From the NCBI RefSeq assembly GCF_021917145.1, contig NC_061080.1, forward strand, positions 3,825,497 through 3,889,496: a stretch of DNA of 64,000 nucleotides, given 5' to 3'. A program made the position numbers and the translations under genes. The notes under the pieces are model-generated. The model worked only from the letters and a program-made list of their open reading frames with translations, searched no databases and was not told the origin of the DNA. Positions 31,811-44,360 of the stretch are shown piece by piece (position 1 is the stretch's first letter; each line of letters starts with the position of its first letter). The stretch is from Hypomesus transpacificus (taxonomy: Eukaryota; Chordata; Actinopteri; Osmeriformes; Osmeridae).

Positions 31811-34330
31811 ATGGAGCTGTCTGCTGTTGGAGAGAGGGTATTTGCTGCCGAATCTATCATCAAACGACGAATTAGGCGGGTATGTGTAACACCGGTGTCC
31901 ATTTTGTCATGCAGTAAGCACCAACACAGCTGTTGTTGCCTTGCTTACTAAAATGTACTCTTATCTATTTCTGATGGCACGCAGGGTCGAATGGAATACC
32001 TCGTGAAATGGAAGGGCTGGTCGCCGAAGTAAGTTCAGCGAAATGATATCAAAACGAGCTAGCCTGTAGAGTTGCATTTGAAGCTGTCGTTGCCTAGCTG
32101 TCTATATGAGATTTGCCTCTTTGCTTGGCTCGTCCATAAATGTCCCAGCGCTTGCATGGCATGCTGATCTAACGTTGTTGGTTAGCCAGTGCTGCTAGCT
32201 GTATTAGCCCGGTAACAGGCAGCTTGCAAATGGAAAACTCAGACGCACGCTGGCTAGAAGTGTTGGCTAGCTTGCATGGCAGTCTTCTTGCCTTTTTAAC
32301 CTATTGACAGTAGGCGCTTTTTAATGGTCTCTGTCTCCATAGGTATAGCACTTGGGAACCGGAGGAAAACATCTTGGACTCCCGCCTCTTCGTCGCTTTT
32401 GAGGAGAGGTAAGTGACTTGCAGTGGGCCTGTTTGTAAATTCACAGGCTTGATGCGGGAAAACAGCGTGCGACGTAGAAGACAAAATGCATTCAAACCTT
32501 CTCGTGCGCTTCCTCTAAATGTGTGTTTGTGCCCTGTACTATTTCAGGGAGCGAGAGAGAGAACTGTTCGGTCCCAAAAAGAGAGGACCTAAACCGAAGA
32601 CATTCTTGCTTAAGGTAGGCCTAAACTTGCCACATGCAATGGTTAGTATTTTGAGGTGGGTCTATGCCTCATAAACATGCCTCCTACCCATCTGTCACGC
32701 TCGCCCTTCTTTCTGGGCTAAATGATACAATTGTTTTTGAGTGTGTGATCATACGAAATAAACAGGGTTTAGTCGTTTGCAGAGGTTAAGTATTGTCAAT
32801 CAGTGGTCTTGTGTGTTTTATTACATGCTATACTGCGTGTGTATTTTCAATGTAGAGATTGATGGTCAAATGTCCGCTGTTTTGAAAGGAAGTTAATTTT
32901 CTCTGAACGATATGTCAGGAAATGATCAATACACAAGTAAGAATGTTTTATATTAGAAATACTAACAGTAGCCTACCGAAAGTAACCTTTTGTATTCGAA
33001 ATTATATTTATTTTATGTATTTAGGAAACCCCTTAATAATAATCCAAAGCAATTACGTATTAATGTTGCAACGACGTGGATTTTGCGATTGGCAGATTTT
33101 TAAAACGAAATGTTACATTAAGGAGCTGTCATTAAGGAACGCACCCGGCCCCTTTGAGGAGGACGAACCGTGAAATTGCTCAATGACCTGCAGTTTATCT
33201 TGAGTTCTCTTGAATTTCTTCTTGCAGCTGTTGTAAACATTTCTACATTGACAGTGGTGTTCTCTATATAATAACCTCAATCGTATTAGGACTATTTCTG
33301 TTATAGCATGAATTGAATGATCATACCATGCCTTAATTTAAATATAAACATGTCCATAACTATATAATCCATTATGGCTGTCAGGCTGACAGTGTCATAA
33401 CCAGTTTCAGAATGTCTGACATTGAATCTTTGTTAGGGTCTTGGTCATTCAAAGGGTTTCATTTCAGACCCCCCTCTGTCCCTTTGTCAGGCACAGGCTA
33501 AAGCTAAGGCCAAATCATACGAGTTCCGAAGCGAAGCTGTCCGAGGGATGCGTGTTACCTACCCGAGCCCAGAGCCAGTGGTCACCCCCAGGGCCCGGGA
33601 GGGCCTGAGGACTGTGGTCCCCACCATCTTCCCTCCCAGCACTGTCAACAGGGGGGAGAGCGTCCGGGTTCGACCACCAGAACTGGTTCGTGAGCACCGG
33701 CCACCCGTTCCCCAGAGAACCGGCCCGAACGGCCTCGTCTACGTTCCCAAGAAGAGAGGGCCTAAACCCAAGCTTCGCTTCAAGGAAGCCCCCACTGTTC
33801 CGTCTACCTTCGACCATCAGAAGAGGAAGGGAGAGGAAGACGGGGGCTACGGCCCCCACAAATTGGCTAAGCTGGGTCTTTCCAGGGGAGAGGAGAGGGG
33901 CTCTGAGATGCGGATGATTAAATTAGCCCACAGACACTCGGAGGACCTGAAATACTCCCACAAGATCCGATCGGTCCCCAGCAGTAGCACACACCAGCAC
34001 TATGGCCAAGGGAGGAGCGTGCACTCACACAGAACAGGCTCAGCGTTGCAAGGATGCAGGACTAAGGAGTTCTACCTGTCTCCTCCACACTTCAAGCACC
34101 TGTCCAAAACGGGTCAGTACCAACCCAGTGAGGTCCCCTCCAGGGAAGTGGCCTTCCTTGACGACAAAACTCCTCTGGTCCGAACCGTTGGTGAACAAAA
34201 CAGCGATTTGTGGAGGCCCAGTTTAAGCAACGCGGAGAAGGTTTTAGTCACGGACGTGACGACCAACTTTTTGACAGTGACTATTAAAGAGAGCAGCACC
34301 GATCAAGGGTTTTTCAAAAGCAAAAGATGA
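31811..34330 (+). CDS. cbx8: Chromobox protein 8 (Polycomb CBX8)
   Basis: PRC1 chromodomain subunit. Five exons read in phase with the same plan as cbx4: 31811-31879, 31985-32028, 32343-32408, 32548-32614, 33491-34330 (361 residues; human about 389). The N-terminus [16 protein letters not shown] and the chromodomain core [20 protein letters not shown] match CBX8, as do the [14 protein letters not shown] stretch and the C-terminal Polycomb box with tail ([20 protein letters not shown], then DQGFF). KKRGPKPK occurs twice, in exon 4 and again in exon 5 (about 33750). The long Arg/Asp/Glu dipeptide run known from mammalian CBX8 is absent. Teleosts may carry two cbx8 copies; which one this is cannot be told here. 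Confidence 0.94.
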
Positions 34331-34402
34331 TTTTGTAAACTTTACCAACTGTTCTTAACAAACATACGTGTAATTTATAACAATTTGTATGTAATGTATA
34401 AA

Positions 34403-34408
34403 AATAAA
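34403..34408 (+). terminator. cbx8 poly(A) signal
   Basis: AATAAA 73 bases after the stop codon, in AT-rich sequence. Confidence 0.55.
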
Positions 34409-36259
34409 TTACATTATATAATGTACATATTTATGTATATATGAAATAGTTGGACATATATTTAATGTTATGACCAAATTAAATTCCATGAAGTTATTCA
34501 ATATCGTGTCTAGAAGAGTTGCTGGCCTAATTTGCTGCGAAGTCCTTTGTACAGAGTTAGGCTTATGTCTGCTTTAGCGAGTGTTTAACTGTAACAAATG
34601 TCAGACATAATATTTTATTTTTGTCAAACTAACAGAAATGTTTAGGGTAGAATCTAAACATTGTACATGGGTTTAACAAATTAGGGTACATAAAACAATT
34701 CCACCAGGGCATCAATTTGAATAATTAATGCAATGAATAGACCACTCATTTGATGACTTTTGAGACGCAGCCTTAACATGAATTGGGAATTTAATAATGC
34801 ACTTTTAATTTGTTTTTCAGAAGAAGGTCGTATGATATGGTTGTTGTTGTCAATTTGTGTTGCTAGCTATACGCAATAGGGAAACGCACCTTTCCGATAT
34901 TAATCATGCTGGTTTTACCCAAGAATGTATCACCTTTTCCTATACATTTAGACCTTTTTGACATTCTGTAACTGAATAATCACAACTGTCCGTATATTAT
35001 TTTAAGTAAATGGATGGGCATTCACCGGTTTCAGCTTGTTTATTTAGTGTTTCCAGTTCTTGGATGTGGAGAGATGACTAGGCTTGTTAATCCATGTGTT
35101 GATTAAGTCGAGTTCCAACTGGCCTCAATACAGCCTACAATACAAATAAAATGTGACTAAAACAATGATGATGTTAATTAAACTGTTATGATGTCGATGG
35201 TTGAAGAATTATGGAAATCTTAGTTATTGAAGCATATAACCCCTAATTGACGCCTAGAGCCCTCAGCGCCCGTGAAGCCATGTTCAATTAATTAAAGACG
35301 ACATTTGTGAAATAGCGTTAACCGGTCTCAAATTTCAAGGATTAGGCTGATGTACAAGATGCAGAAAAGAAATCGGAAGCGTCTGTATTTAATAGAAAAT
35401 ATTTAGCTAAGAGAAAATGCGCCACGGCTGTAATTGTCTTAGGTTATTTGAAGTTCCGGCATCTTTTGTCGTTGAAGTTTTTCAATTTAGTTTAGGCGTC
35501 TGCTATACTTTCCAAAAATGAAAAGTGCAATTGAAATCCAGTTTATAGTTCACAAACCCGAAATTATTTTTACATTTTAATTTCAATTTTACATTATTTT
35601 ATCGGTTGTTCAATAGGGCTATGTTGTAAATTAAGTATTACATTATATAGGGTCTAGATTTAACGGGTAAGTCTTCATGAACAAGGTACATATTTTTCCG
35701 CACAGGCTATTGTGCAGATTTAGGTCACTCAGTGGATCAAGACGGTTACATTGCGCTTTGCCGATGCCCCAGTCAGTTGTGTTAAAATAGCCCTGTAACC
35801 AACTGTTAACCCGTCAACAAAGTAAAAACAACTATTTTGATCCATTCGGCTGATAGTCTAGTCTATCCCATAACCATTTTCGTGCTTAAATAATGTTACC
35901 GATGAGAAAAATATTTTGTCACATTTCACAAAATGTTGGGGTTGTTTCGGTCTTCGTTTAGACATTTATGAAACATGTGGAAGGGGACCACGGCGTTGTC
36001 TTTTTAACGATAGGATCCTAACCCGCCAGCAAACGTAACCTTGGTCAGTGGGGTCAACGTCACAGCTGCCCGCTTCTGACATGTTTGCAAAATCTTCTTG
36101 ATTTAAGTTTCACTGCAATGTTCACAAGTACATTGAAAAATTCGTATATGTGGTCCAAAAGCTATACAAAAATAAACAAACACAAAATACATGCAAAATA
36201 AGCACACATGCATTTCAGTTTGTTACATTTCAGTTTTAATGCGTCGTTTTGATATAGTC
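34409..36259. other. Intergenic between cbx8 and the C17orf67-like gene
   Basis: AT-rich unique sequence with no gene seen. Confidence 0.6.
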
Positions 36260-36265
36260 TTTATT
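36260..36265 (-). terminator. Candidate poly(A) signal, minus strand
   Basis: TTTATT on the plus strand reads AATAAA on the minus strand. It lies downstream of the C17orf67-like coding exons and of the optional exon at 36410-36502. Confidence 0.4.
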
Positions 36266-36409
36266 AGTGTTCCATAAATCTTACATACATGATAATTATA
36301 TGCAGCAGTTTGTATGTTCAATACACTGCTAAGTTAAGCTTAATTATGACTATAGATACATGTTCTTTTACTCATATGTTTTCAGAAAAGAGTGAGACAG
36401 CTGGCCCCC

Positions 36410-36502
36410 TCATGTCTTCACAGTCATATCATTAGCACAGTTGTCATTGTTGTAGCCATTGTCACAATAGTCATCCACACCTTCCACCGGCAAGAAATTC
36501 CC
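36410..36502 (-). other. Possible alternative terminal exon of the C17orf67-like gene
   Basis: After a good acceptor (TCTCAACAG on the minus strand), 31 codons stay open to a TGA. They give an acidic, Asn-rich, two-cysteine tail containing VEGVDDYCDNGYNND. The frame would join in phase 0 to the preceding exon if its last codon were replaced by a weak GT donor (GTCTAAG). Otherwise this is 3' UTR. Confidence 0.25.
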
Positions 36503-36710
36503 CTGTTGAGAGAACACAGTTGTCAAAAGATCCGTCAAAACTGTGTGTAACCGTGGAAACACGGTATGCAGAAACTTCGTATGGGGGTGGATGAGGGAAT
36601 GGTTAAGCCAAGTGAATTTGCACATGCAAAGAGATAAAAGAGAGAGAGACAGAGGCAGAGAGAAGAGGACCTGGGATCTAGGTGGAGATGCTATAGGCCA
36701 GGGATGTTCC

Positions 36711-36875
36711 TTAGACAGGGTGTCCATAGTTTCTGTCACAGCGGGGGTAACAGTGAGGGTTCAGCCAGTGCTCCAGGTTGGTCTCCTGGGCTCTCTGGTC
36801 CAGAACCTGCATGTGGAGCAGATGCTCCTGAAAAGAAAGAGAGACAGACAGAGAGAGAGGGAGAGAGAGAGAGAC

Positions 36876-36908
<33 letters not shown>

Positions 36909-38530
36909 AGTTGAGTGAAACAGAGAGAGGAGGTAAGAGTGAGGGCAACAGATATTGTGGTTGAGAACGTATTTCGGGTGTAAAACCAACTGGGAAAGCA
37001 CCAACACCAACTGTAAACACCAATGACTCAGACAGCAACAGCTCAGCTCTGCGATGAGTTCTTCTGCACACTCCGTTTCATAAGCACCACTCTTTGAGGA
37101 TGTAAAGACAGCCCAGAAAACTGCAAGGCATTGTTTTCAATACAGCAAAATTAGCATGAAAACCAATCCGTGTCCATGGAACTCTGAACCCTTACTCTCA
37201 TTGGCTCGTCAGGGTGGCCGGGTTTCAGCTGCCTCTTGCTGCGGAGAAGCTGCTTGGCAAAGCTCTCTTTGATGATGGGGTTGGCATCTGAGAACAGAGA
37301 TGGTGAACTCCAGTCACAGTGTTTTAACAGAGCCATATATCTACAGGGGCAGATGCTTGCTTCCCCGTAGCATCAATTTTATAAATGAACTTGAGGAACT
37401 CATGACACAGCTGTTATATTTTGGGTTAGATATCAAGCCCACCAACCCCCCACCTCCCCACACATTTAGGAAAATAGCAATCCACCAAGGTCTATAAACA
37501 GTCAAGTGACCGCAAATGTAACTGCTAATTAGCTGAATATAAATCGTGTCAAAACGCTGTGGCCATCACTGTGGTTTGTTTAGCTAGTCATGTGAAGCTG
37601 TGTATCCCCTAGTGCTGCCCTGGCAAAACCAAGGCCCTAAACCTCAGCCACCACTCTAACACACACACACACACACACACACTGGCCTCTCAGAGCAACA
37701 GTGCTCCGTTTCTGTCTCCGTAGTCCTCAGAATGCCATTATGAGGCTGTTTTTGGAGCGGAGGCAACAAAGTGCCCATTCATCCCTCCCTCTCCCCAGGG
37801 AGCCCAGGCCGGCGGAGCACGTGACCTCCAGAGAAGGCCCAGGCTGCCATCTGAGGGTCTGAGGAACCTGGCTCTGTCAACAGAGGTGAGGCCTAAGGCT
37901 CTCACAGCAACGTGGCAAAAAAACATTTGGGTCTTTCCTTTACATTTGCCTTCCGATACACAGATGACTTGTTTAAGTCCTTTATGGAATTAAATATGTT
38001 TTGTTTTAATGATTTATATATCGGTTTAAGTAAATAAACCGGTATATAAATAAAGGCAGATGCAAATTCCAACAATTCAGTGCTGTAGAGCCAATAAGAT
38101 AACTTAGTAAATTGTATTCAGAAAATTGTGTTGTGATAAAATAATTAATAGTTTATTAAATACAAGGCAATGTGCATATTACTCAAACAAAAAATATGCA
38201 TAATTACTGATTTATTTTCTGATCATGCTGGACATTTTTCATGCTGGAAAGTTTCGGAATCTTTGTTCAATACAACACTAAACCGCATAACGAATAGTTG
38301 GTAAAGACTTCAACAAAAAATTCTTAATAAAACTTTGCATACAAAAATGTCCATGTACATTCCGTACGTTTCTACTCATTTTTTTTCTTTCAGTTAATTT
38401 CTGAATGTGCAAGGACACATACATGGATGCATTCTAGGGAAATAACTGTTGCAGAACAGTTTTTCCTAATCCTACCTGTAAAGACGGTCAATAAGACCAT
38501 GCAAAGGAAAAATGCTACAAACTTCTTCAT
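36711..38530 (-). CDS. Small secreted protein, C17orf67-like
   Basis: An 87-residue protein from three exons on the minus strand: 38530-38476, 37287-37196, 36827-36711, with phases 1 and 0. The first exon is a signal peptide (MKKFVAFFLCMVLLTVFT). The mature part has a basic LLRSKRQLKPGHPDEPMR stretch and ends EHWLNPHCYPRCDRNYGHPV. This C-terminus, the length and the place beside dgke and trim25 fit human C17orf67, whose function I do not know; the identity rests on memory of that sequence. KR and RSKR could be processing sites. The start is the only ATG preceding the hydrophobic segment. The intron after exon 1 is about 1.2 kb. Confidence 0.75.
36832..36910. repeat. (GA)n tract upstream of the terminal coding exon
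   Basis: GAGA/GACA repeat that forms the polypyrimidine tract, read on the minus strand, before the acceptor at 36828. Confidence 0.85.
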
Positions 38531-39331
38531 CTTTGCCCCGGTTCTGCTGCCTGCTGCCTTAGCACTGACACAAAGTCCCTATGAGTGCGGTATACATTTT
38601 CTTCTTACGTCACCTTAAGTCAATATGACACATTTGCAAACATTCTGTTATGTGTCACTGTGCCCAGCAGCTCCTGGAAAAATATCAGTTTAAACACACA
38701 TACCTACGAATAACGAAACGCGATTGATTTTGTCAGCATGAACACAATATTACACACAACATAACTCTAAAACATCAAATGGCCCAATGAATGTCATTTT
38801 AATGTTCTGACAGTTGCAATATACATTTTATCCACTAGGCGTCGCAATGTTGAAATCGGCTCAGACACGAATTAGATTTGCTAGATCCTATTTGCCCAAA
38901 ACAATGTTTATGCTTCACTGTTTTGGACGCTCTCATGGACCACACTTGAACGGATTTGTTAATATAGCCTAAATTGTCTTGTATAAATGCACTGAAAATG
39001 GAAATTGTGCCCATTTTCCAAGGGGACGACTGTAAAAACAAAGCAATCCCTAATCGGCAGCAACCATAACGTGGTGATGTACTTCACTCGGTTTTTACAG
39101 TCTTGGCTTCAAAAGATTTAGCAATAGTCAGAAGAGAAATGTCGAATTACGTCATTGTTTCCGTTTCCGTTTCCTACCGTGTATCTGTTGGACCATTAAA
39201 ATACACGACAGTTACTTCATTTCCAACATGTTTATTTCGTTTAGTAGCTTTTTAAATGTTGATTTCACGGACTAGTGTATTGAACATTCACTTGATCCAG
39301 CTGTAGTCTGAAGCAATATAGAAGTCCCCGC
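38531..39331. promoter_or_regulatory. Head-to-head intergenic region, C17orf67-like / dgke
   Basis: About 1.2 kb separates the two divergent start codons, so the genes may share a promoter region. No further gene was seen. Confidence 0.4.
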
Positions 39332-39340
39332 GCGCATGCG
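39332..39340. promoter_or_regulatory. NRF1-like site upstream of dgke
   Basis: GCGCATGCG matches the core of the palindromic NRF1 consensus common in housekeeping promoters. It lies about 360 bp before the dgke ATG in a short GC-rich patch. Confidence 0.4.
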
Positions 39341-39696
39341 TTTCACGGATGAAATCAGTGGATTAGTCTAGTGCTGTGCTGGGGAGGTGAGTAGCATCAG
39401 AACATCAGCAGGGGTTTATCAATAGTGTAGCTAGCTTGCGAGCCACACGACTATAGCTGTCTAGCTTGCTACACAAATGTTCTAACAACAGGCGTACATA
39501 AATCGATCCCATTCAGATCACTGCTGATTGGAAGCGTGCTAGGCTACTCTTTGGGATTTGTAATGTCGCATGGATATACTTCTGCGTGCGTCACATGCAC
39601 AACACGAGTCTGTTGTTTACAGATGGTTTTGGAATAATCAGTTACGGGTTTAAACTAGTTACCTAACAAATTCGCTGCAAAACACTCGCCTCCTTA

Positions 39697-42600
39697 ATGT
39701 CGATGGAGGAGGACGACGGAAAGCGAGGGTCGCGAGAAGAATGGACACTCCTGTTTTGGACCTCCCTCGCAGTTATAGTCCCTGTGATTATTACATTGTG
39801 GTGCAGTGCTCAGCGCTCCAAACGGAAAATACACATGAAAGACTTCTTCCGCAAGAGCAAACACGGTTGGCACTACACCGATCTGTTCAACAAGCCTACA
39901 TACTGCTGTGTATGCTCTCAACACATTCTGCAAGGGGCGTACTGTGACTGCTGTGGGCTATGTACCGACGAGCACTGCCTCCGTCGGGCCGACCGGACAC
40001 ACGGGTGTAAGGAGATTATGGCCCCATCTCGAACGGACGGTGCACTGGAGCACCGCTGGGTCCGAGGAAACGTCCCACTCGCCAGTTACTGTGTTGGGTG
40101 CAAACAGCAATGCGGGACTCAGCCGAAGCTGTGCGACTTTAGGTGATAACTCTCTCCTTTAATAATGTCTTGATTTTTTGTTATTTAATAGGAGCCCAGC
40201 GGCATACCACGACCTTTCATGTTAATCTCCACATTCATTTAGCTTAATGGCTTGCTTTCTGGGTTCTCAGGGATTCTAGCGCAACAGAGTCTGTTACGTC
40301 ATTGAAATATGTTACACCAGAGTTTGTGTGTGTGTATGTGTGGCTGGTTCTAGTCTGCTGAAGGGCATGTGTGTGTTCACATCCTTGTCTCTCCCTCGCT
40401 AGGTGTGTGTGGTGTCAGATCACAGTGCATGACGACTGCAAGGCCAACCTGACGGACGGCGACCACTGCGACCTGGGAGAGTTCCGGAACCTCATCATCC
40501 CCCCTCACTACCTCCACCACGTCAACAAGCTCCGTCGCCGGCACCCAGACGAGTACACCAAGGTCAGAGGTCATCGCTAGGGTTACAGTTACAGAGATGA
40601 AAGCCACATGGGTGGGGGCCTGGGGGGGGGGGGGGGGGGGGGTATTGAATTAAACCAAGCACTCTGTGAGATTGGCTTGAGCTCTCTCAACATGCTCTAA
40701 TAGCCAGATTAATATGTGACAGTATGGGAGTATTGGAGGAATCCCATTCATTCATGTGAGTGTGTGTTATGTGTGTTTGTAGTTAGCAGCCGGCTGTGGA
40801 AGCAGCTGGACACCTGTGCTGGTCCTGGCTAACACTCGCAGCGGCAACAACATGGGAGAGGCACTGCTGGGGGAGTTCCGCACCATCCTCAATCCCGTCC
40901 AGGTTTCCATACATATTATTTGATCTAAAAGTGTGTTTTTTTGTTGGCGGGTGTATGAATCAAAGGGAACTGTCAAGAGAAAGGGCCCAGGTAGCATATC
41001 CATTCATTGTCAGATGAGATTGTAAAAATCTCCTTACCTTTGCCTCCATCTTTTTGTTAACCTCCCCTCCTTTCATCTTCCTCTCCTCTCATTCTTCCCT
41101 TTACTCTCCTCCTCCTCCTCCTCCTCCTCCTCCTCCTCCTCCTCCTCCTCCTCCTCCTCCTCCTCCTCACCTGCCAGGTGTTTGACCTGTCCCAGCTGGC
41201 CCCCTCCAAGGCCCTGCAGCTGTGCACCCTGCTCCCCCCAGGCAGTGTCAGGGTGCTGGTGTGCGGGGGGGATGGCACCGTCGGATGGGTGCTGGACGCC
41301 GTCGACTCCATGAAGCTTAAGGTGACACCCAGCTGTCTGAGCTTATGAGGGGGAGAGAGGGTATGCTGTCACCCTCTCTCTAATGCTAAGTAGCTTATGA
41401 GGGGGAGAGAGGGTATGCTGTCACCCTCTCTCTAATGCTAAGTAGCTTATGAGGGGGAGAGAGGGTATGCTGTCACCCTCTCTCTAATGCTAAGTAGTTT
41501 ATGAGGGGGAGAGAGGGTATGCTGTCACCCTCTCTCTAATGCTAAGTAGTTTATGAGGGGGAGAGAGGGTATGCTGTCACCCTCTCTCTAATGCTAAGTA
41601 GCTTATGAGGGGGAGAGAGGGTATGCTGTCACCCTCTCTCTAATGCTAAGTAGCTTATGAGGGGGAGAGAGGGTATGCTGTCACCCTCTCTCTAATGCTA
41701 AGTAGTTGGCATACAGATGAGAGTTTTGTCTGTCTGTGTTTGTGTGTTTATATATATATATGTGTGTTTATATATATGTGTGTTTGTGTTTGACCAGGGT
41801 CAAGACCAGTTCATGCCGAGGGTGACCATCCTGCCGTTAGGAACAGGAAATGACCTGTCCAACTCGCTGGGCTGGGGGGCGGGCTATGCTGGGGAGATCC
41901 CTGTGGAGCAGGTGCTCAGAAACATCCTGGAAGCTGAGGTGGTCAAGATGGACAGGTCAGGGTCAAAGTTCATCAGCTTGAACTCTCGTTCAGGGTCACG
42001 TGGGAATTGGTGTAAACCTGTGTGTCTCGGCTGTAGTTATTTGGCTGTAAAATATATATATATATATATATTTTTATATATATTATATATATTTTTATAT
42101 ATATTATATATATTTATATCCAACAGGTGGAAAGTGCAGGTGGCTTCAAAAGGCCTCTACTTTCGTAAGCCCAAGGTGAGATGCATTTCATGTCCACACG
42201 TTTAATTGGCATTCTTTTAGCCTCAAATATCGATTATATACCTTTTCCTATGGACCTTTGAACCTCTCCAGGTTCTGTCCATGAACAATTATTTCTCCGT
42301 GGGGCCTGATGCACTGATGGCGCTCAACTTCCACACCCACCGCGAGAAAACGCCCTCTTTCTTCTCCAGCCGTATCATCAACAAGGTCGGGAGGCCTCAT
42401 TTGAATGTATTTACATATGAACACTGCAGTTGAGTTTAAATATGGACAAACTGAATGTGTTAAGCCACCCTTCAGAGGTATTGTTTTGTTGTTGCTGTCC
42501 AATGTCAGTTACACGCCATTCAGGATGCAATCGTGTTTCGAATGCCTTACGCCAGGAGTGTCGAACTCCGGTCCTCGAGGGCCGCTGTCCTGCATGTTTT

Positions 42601-44360
42601 AGATGTTTCCCTGCTCCAACACACCTGATTCAATTAAAAGGGTTGTTATAACGACCATTCATTCGAATCAGGTGAGCTGGATCAGGGAAACATCTAAAAC
42701 ATGCAGGACAGCGGCCCTCGAGGACCGGAGCTCGACACCCCTGCCTTGCGCAAATGTGGACTTGCGAATACCTCCTTATAAATCTCTACCCAGCTTACAA
42801 CAGTCTCACTAGCTTTTCTTGATTTTCACTCAACAGGCTGTGTATTTCCTTTACGGCACCAAAGATTGCTTAGTGCAAGAATGCCATGACCTGGATAAGA
42901 GGATTGAGGTATGGTAGCACGCGTTGATGGGTTCAGGCCACTACTATCTTGTGCTTTGACGACCTCTGATACAGTGAAACGTTGCAATGACTCGGCCCAT
43001 GTCATGCACTTGGAGTGAGCTCATACATTCATTGAACGTTGCACAAACCTTTTAATAATTCCTGGATCCCATCTGATTCTGTGTATGTGTGTGTGTGTGT
43101 GTTCACACAGCTGGAGCTGGATGGTGAGAGGGTGGCATTGCCCAGTCTGGAGGGCATCATCGTGTGTAACATCGGCTACTGGGGCGGGGGGTGCCGGCTG
43201 TGGGAGGGCATGGGGGATGATCCCTGCCCCCCTACACGGTAAGAGCAGGACCACGCAGCAGGGTCTGGGACCAATCATCCAAACAATCAGTGCATTTGTG
43301 CGTGGCGTGACCTACATTGGTATATAGAGCTTTTCTTGGACCTGAAGTGGGTTTGTCTGTTGTTCTCAGCATGTTAACTCACGCTTTCTCTCTCTCTGTC
43401 TCTCTCTGTGTCTCTCTCTCTTCCTGTCTCTGTCCGTCAGGCTGGATGACGGTCTGCTGGAGGTCGTCGGAGTGTTTGGCTCCTTCCACTGTGCTCAGAT
43501 CCAGGTCAAGCTGGCTAACCCTGTGAGGCTAGGACAGGCCCACACAGTCAGGGTAAGGTTACACAACCACACGCACACACACAATTCATTCATTTTGGTC
43601 TGGGAAAACTAAAGTGTTGGTCGTGTATTTATCTACCCTTTTCTTTGCCTCTGCCTCTCTCCCCTCTCCTCCACCTTTCCACTCGCTCTCCCTCCCCTCT
43701 CCTCCACCTTTCAACTCGCTCCTCCTCTCTCTCCCCTCTCCTCCACCTTTCAACTCCCTCTCCCTCCCCTCTCCTCCACCTTTCCACTCGCTCCCCCTCT
43801 CCCTCCCCTCTCCTCCACCTTTCCACTCGCTCCCCCTCTCCCTCTCCTCCACCTTTCCAATCGCTCTCTCTCCCCTCCCCTCCGCCTTTCAACTCGCTCC
43901 CTCCCCTCTCCTCCACCTTTCCACTCGTTCTCTCTCCCCTCCCCTCCGCCTTTCAACTCGCTCCCCCTCTCTCTCCCCTCTCCTCCACCTTTCAACTCGC
44001 TCCCCCTCCCCTCTCCTCCACTTTTCCACTCGCTCCCCCTCTCCCTGCCCTCTCCTCCACCTTTCCACTCGCTCTCCCTCCCCTCTCCTCCACCTTTCCA
44101 CTCGTTCCCCCTCTCCCTCCGCTCCCCTTCTTCTCCAGCTGGTTCTGAAGAGCTCCAGGATGCCCATGCAGGTGGACGGGGAGCCGTGGGCCCAGGGCCC
44201 CTGCACCATCACCATCACCCACAAGACGCAGGCCCTCATGCTGTACCACAGCGCCGAGCAGACGGACGAGGACGAAGACGAATCCAGCGCCTCCGAGGCA
44301 GAGAGCTCCGCCCCCCACGACTCACCCAAGCCTGCAGGGCCTGCCTCCGCTCGCGCTTGA
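39697..44360 (+). CDS. dgke: Diacylglycerol kinase epsilon
   Basis: Phosphorylates diacylglycerol to phosphatidic acid; the mammalian enzyme prefers arachidonoyl species and is membrane-anchored. Eleven exons read in phase: 39697-40142, 40403-40562, 40783-40902, 41178-41321, 41798-41955, 42127-42175, 42272-42385, 42837-42908, 43111-43238, 43441-43552, 44139-44360 (574 residues; human 567). A hydrophobic N-terminal segment ([20 protein letters not shown]) precedes two Cys-rich C1 domains (about residues 53-108 and 116-175). The catalytic domain has [14 protein letters not shown] and the ATP-binding [14 protein letters not shown] at about 272, then [16 protein letters not shown]. The accessory domain includes [13 protein letters not shown]. 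The C-terminus is acidic. A second ATG at 39703 is also possible as start. The locus is complete and shows no breaks. Confidence 0.96.
40621..40642. repeat. Poly-G run in dgke intron
   Basis: About 21 consecutive G, a likely assembly-sensitive homopolymer. Confidence 0.9.
41107..41168. repeat. (TCC)n repeat at dgke acceptor
   Basis: About 20 CCT units running up to the acceptor of exon 41178-41321. Confidence 0.95.
41341..41704. repeat. 52-bp minisatellite, 7 copies, in dgke intron
   Basis: Seven head-to-tail 52-bp units start at 41341, 41393, 41445, 41497, 41549, 41601 and 41653 and differ almost only at one C/T. Each unit holds an inverted repeat GAGAGAGGG...CCCTCTCTC around a 10-base loop. 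Confidence 0.97.
42045..42120. repeat. (TA)n tract in dgke intron
   Basis: TATATA with T-run interruptions just upstream of exon 42127-42175. Confidence 0.9.
42553..42743. mobile_element. hAT-type MITE (foldback) in dgke intron
   Basis: A 191-bp near-palindrome with ends CAGGAGTGTCGA and TCGACACCCCTG. It is flanked by 8-bp CCTTACGC (42545-42552) and CCTTGCGC (42744-42751), a target-site duplication with one mismatch. The 8-bp duplication and CAG...CTG ends fit the hAT superfamily. There is no coding capacity. Confidence 0.85.
43655..44130. repeat. Polypyrimidine minisatellite at last dgke acceptor
   Basis: About 475 bp of imperfect units of about 28-30 bp built on CCCCTCTCCTCCACCTTTC and ACTCGCTC, ending at the acceptor of exon 44139-44360. 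Confidence 0.92.

Noticed and set aside
41341-41704. CRISPR-like array
   Set aside because: The units are contiguous with no variable spacers and the genome is vertebrate; it is a minisatellite.
43586-44329. Several overlapping frames of 80-250 residues
   Set aside because: Translations of the CCT-rich intronic minisatellite; only the dgke exon at 44139-44360 within this range is real.
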